The notes under the pieces were generated by a model that was not told the DNA's origin, made no database searches, and saw only the letters and a list, made by a program, of their open reading frames with translations. Shown here piece after piece: positions 61,255 to 64,000 of a DNA stretch of 64,000 nt. Each line of letters starts with the position of its first letter. Position 1 is the stretch's first letter. Both the position numbers and the translations under genes were made by a program. Origin of the DNA: Pyxicephalus adspersus (Eukaryota; Chordata; Amphibia; Anura; Pyxicephalidae); contig NC_092859.1 of NCBI RefSeq assembly GCF_032062135.1, positions 48,543,363-48,607,362 of the forward strand. Reading direction: 5' to 3'.

Positions 61255-64000
61255 GTTTATATGATCAGGCAGGTCCATGTCAGTCCAAGAAACCTGAAAA
61301 CTGGTAAATATTAGGTACCGAGCTAAAGCTCCCACACAATGCACTTGATTTACAGCATACCGGGATAGGTTAGATAAAATACCTTACCAGAAGTTACATT
61401 CCACTAATTATGGCTCACCCTGCCTCTAACTTTACTTATGGAAGTCACAAGTACTGCAACATCTGTCCTCAAGCCAAGTTTTACAAACTATGTGTTTATT
61501 TTTACAAACAAAAATGCAAAAAGATCTAGAACATTTATTATTTTCACACAAGCCTGCCAGTACCCACCTTTGTTACATATATCATTTTATCCTGCTAATT
61601 TATAAATAACCTTAATAATGCAACAGCAGTAAACCTTGTGTCGCCATCAGATGCAAGTATGTTGCCAGCGCACCTTCTTCCATTTAATTAACTTATATTG
61701 AGATTCTTATAGCACGTTTACTTCAAGTTGACAAACTTGATTAAAAAGGTGATATGATTGAAGAAGAATTAGATGTGCTAGCATATTTGTATCTAATTGC
61801 CATAGTGCCATATACCAGTTACAGTTCCAGAAGTGAGCAAAGGCTTTGAGTGATTAGAGATTTTCATACAGCATTAAGAGGAAAGTTGTCCTTTGAGAAT
61901 CATAGAATCTGAATTTGCAATTTATTGCACTGTATAAAATTTTAGGGAAGCCCCACGAATCTTTACAAAATGGTAAGTATTTTGTTGAACTCTTGGCTTG
62001 TCTGCTCTATTTTGCACTGTTGTAACTTCTTACTGGGTATTAGTCTTTTCTGTTGTTTCCTAAAATCTTTTTTGTATTGCCTGTCCCAGTTTTATCTCCT
62101 AACTCTTGCTCTCAGCAAAATTGACCTTTGGCTATCCCATATGGAGTAAATACAGGACATGATCCAGTTTCTTTAATTGTTTTAGTTCCTTCTGGTTACG
62201 TTTACTAACAATAAATTTTTTACATGGTTACATTTGCTTAACATTAGTCCTCTACAACTAGTACTAAAATAAATTATTGTAAGCCATTAGCCAAACCAGC
62301 AAAGGTCCACCCAGAATATGTCTGTAAAATATATAATCAGGGTATTGGGATTTGCAACATTTGGGTGTAAAAATAGTATATGGTTGTTACATGCAGATCT
62401 CAGAAAAGTAGTCTGTGAATACAGAAAGGAATCGAGAGATGTGTCTTCCTGAAAATGTAAAAAAAAAAAATTCCAATCTTACTTACATTCTAGGAAAGCC
62501 CCTTATAACACATGCTTGAGCAGTGCACATCCCTCTTGGGAAATTTGACATATGTATCCCAGGAAGCTGCGATTACCCCTTCAGTAGGCAGAATGGGAGG
62601 GGTCCTCCCCAAAAATTTTTAAATAAAGAACAGGCTACATACACGCATCAGATGATTCTCGTCCGATAATCACCTCAGGGCTGATATCGGACAAGAATCT
62701 GGTGTGTGTACAGTGCTTGTCTTCATGAAAGATAAATAATCATAATGAAAGTAAAGGGGGGAGGGAGCACAGCGGGGTGCTGCTCCGTCACTCTCCCCCT
62801 TTCCTCCCCATAGAGCAGAATGGTGCTGTATGTATTGCACTCTTTTATGCATTGTGCAGTCTTTTGTCATTGGAAAGGTATGCAAAAAATGTCGTGATAG
62901 GTCTGCTTTAGGTTTACTTAGATTTTTGCCCTGTTTAAGGGGGCATCTTTATGATTTCCAAAATGTTTTAACTCCATATATGAAAAAAATGTTATTGTTA
63001 TTCCAAACTCATTTTGATCACCACCAAAGGGTGGTTGGGGAAATACTCTGAGGTGCTTATTCAGACTGCCTAATAATCAAGAATCCAGTCAATCAGCCAG
63101 CATCTGATTAGAATTTTAACTATTTAATTTTTCAACTATAACCCACAGAATATGAAAAGCTAATAGATGGAGTCCATGTCATCCAGATATTGATGTGGGC
63201 ACTCAAACAAGTCCCCCCTTTTTCTCCTTTTCCATTTTACTTCAGATTTATATTTTTTTCGCTAACACAGTGATAATCTACCGGGGGAGGGGGAGTGACT
63301 ATTGGTTAGAATAAAAGAAATATATAGTGAGTATATATTGAGTGAGTTTATATTGTGTTGAGTATAGCAAGCAATACTACACTGTTTATTTATAAGTCCA
63401 GTTCTGTTGGGTTGGCCTTTATGTTCAACTTTTTTCAGAAAAAAAAACAAATACTTCTTAGAGAATAAATATGTTTTCTTGGGTGTGCATGGCATTTATT
63501 TTGCAAACATAGTAAAAATACTGTCTAATGATGCATGGTGGTCGATCTGTAATTGTATATACATACGTAACCCCTTGCTCTTGCCTTGTTTGTACAGGCA
63601 CATGATTTGTGCCAATTATTTTTAGTGATGTCCGTAAAGTCCTTCATGTACCTAAATGTCACTTTTCGTTTTAAAGCTAATTCGTTGAATGAGTAAATAA
63701 CTGTGCTGCAATGCTATGTTTCCCAATAGGATTTTTAATGTTGTAAACTGTTAAGAAAAAAACGCACAAAGTATTTGTTTTCTCCTTGGATATTTGTCAC
63801 AGACAATGACACTAGTAACCAAGGAAGAAAAAAAACAAAAAAACAAGGCCTTATATTTTTTTCCAATCCGCGAATACTGGTATTTTCTGAAAATTTTAAA
63901 TTCACCTGCTATTAAAGCAGAATTATGAAACGGACAAATATTGTTTTTCTCTCTTTAGCACAGGCTAAATGCAGCACAGAGGTAATGTCACTTGCTTCTA
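61255..64000. other. Intergenic, nothing supported
   Basis: AT-rich to the window end. GABRA1 would be expected downstream by vertebrate synteny, but no signal-peptide or ligand-binding-domain exon was recognised. Confidence 0.45.

Overview
The window is vertebrate nuclear DNA, most likely from a frog. It is AT-rich and intron-bearing, and it holds one recognisable cellular gene plus a dense layer of transposon remains. Three things point to an amphibian: palindromic MITEs of a frog-like type, a Penelope-like element carrying an 'AAACGCGTCGGG'-type motif, and chromodomain Ty3/gypsy and L1/Tx1-type elements. The species call is an inference from repeat style, not from any search.

Region 1 (1-8,850): the 3' half of a GABA-A receptor alpha subunit gene on the + strand, best matched to GABRA6. 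The TM1/start-of-TM2 exon is present twice in tandem (250-402 and 479-631). Both copies are 153 nt, phase 1-1, fully open, with usable splice sites, and are separated by a 76-nt intron. Next come the TM2/TM3 exon (4014-4267) and the last coding exon with TM4 and the stop (8173-8463). The intron after the duplicated exons contains a 5'-truncated L1 with a target-site duplication. The next intron contains an LTR fragment. The paired exons look like a mutually exclusive splicing cassette and are the most interesting signal in the window.

Region 2 (about 8.9-42.4 kb): intergenic DNA with no convincing cellular gene. It holds two diverged copies of a ~420-bp segment (9.4 and 11.3 kb), a solo LTR with perfect 5-bp target duplications (15.07-15.73 kb), LINE 3' ends, many MITEs, a dead copy of an uncharacterised mobile-element-type gene (25.9-27.2 kb), microsatellites, a decayed hammerhead-like motif (31.8 kb) and a foldback repeat (38.7-39.25 kb).

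Region 3 (42.4-48.05 kb): a nested stack. A minus-strand chromodomain Ty3/gypsy retrotransposon has lost gag, protease and RT. It was invaded by a Penelope-like element (42,990-45,015, 15-bp target duplication), a hAT MITE (45,802-46,099, 8-bp duplication) and a solo LTR of another family (46,498-47,098, 5-bp duplication). The Penelope-like element contains a hammerhead-like ribozyme motif.

Region 4 (48.05-64 kb): intergenic DNA with a LINE 3' end, MITEs and low-complexity tracts, and no supported gene. In other vertebrates GABRA1 lies downstream of GABRA6 on the same strand, so this is probably the start of the GABRA6-GABRA1 interval. No GABRA1 exon was recognised.
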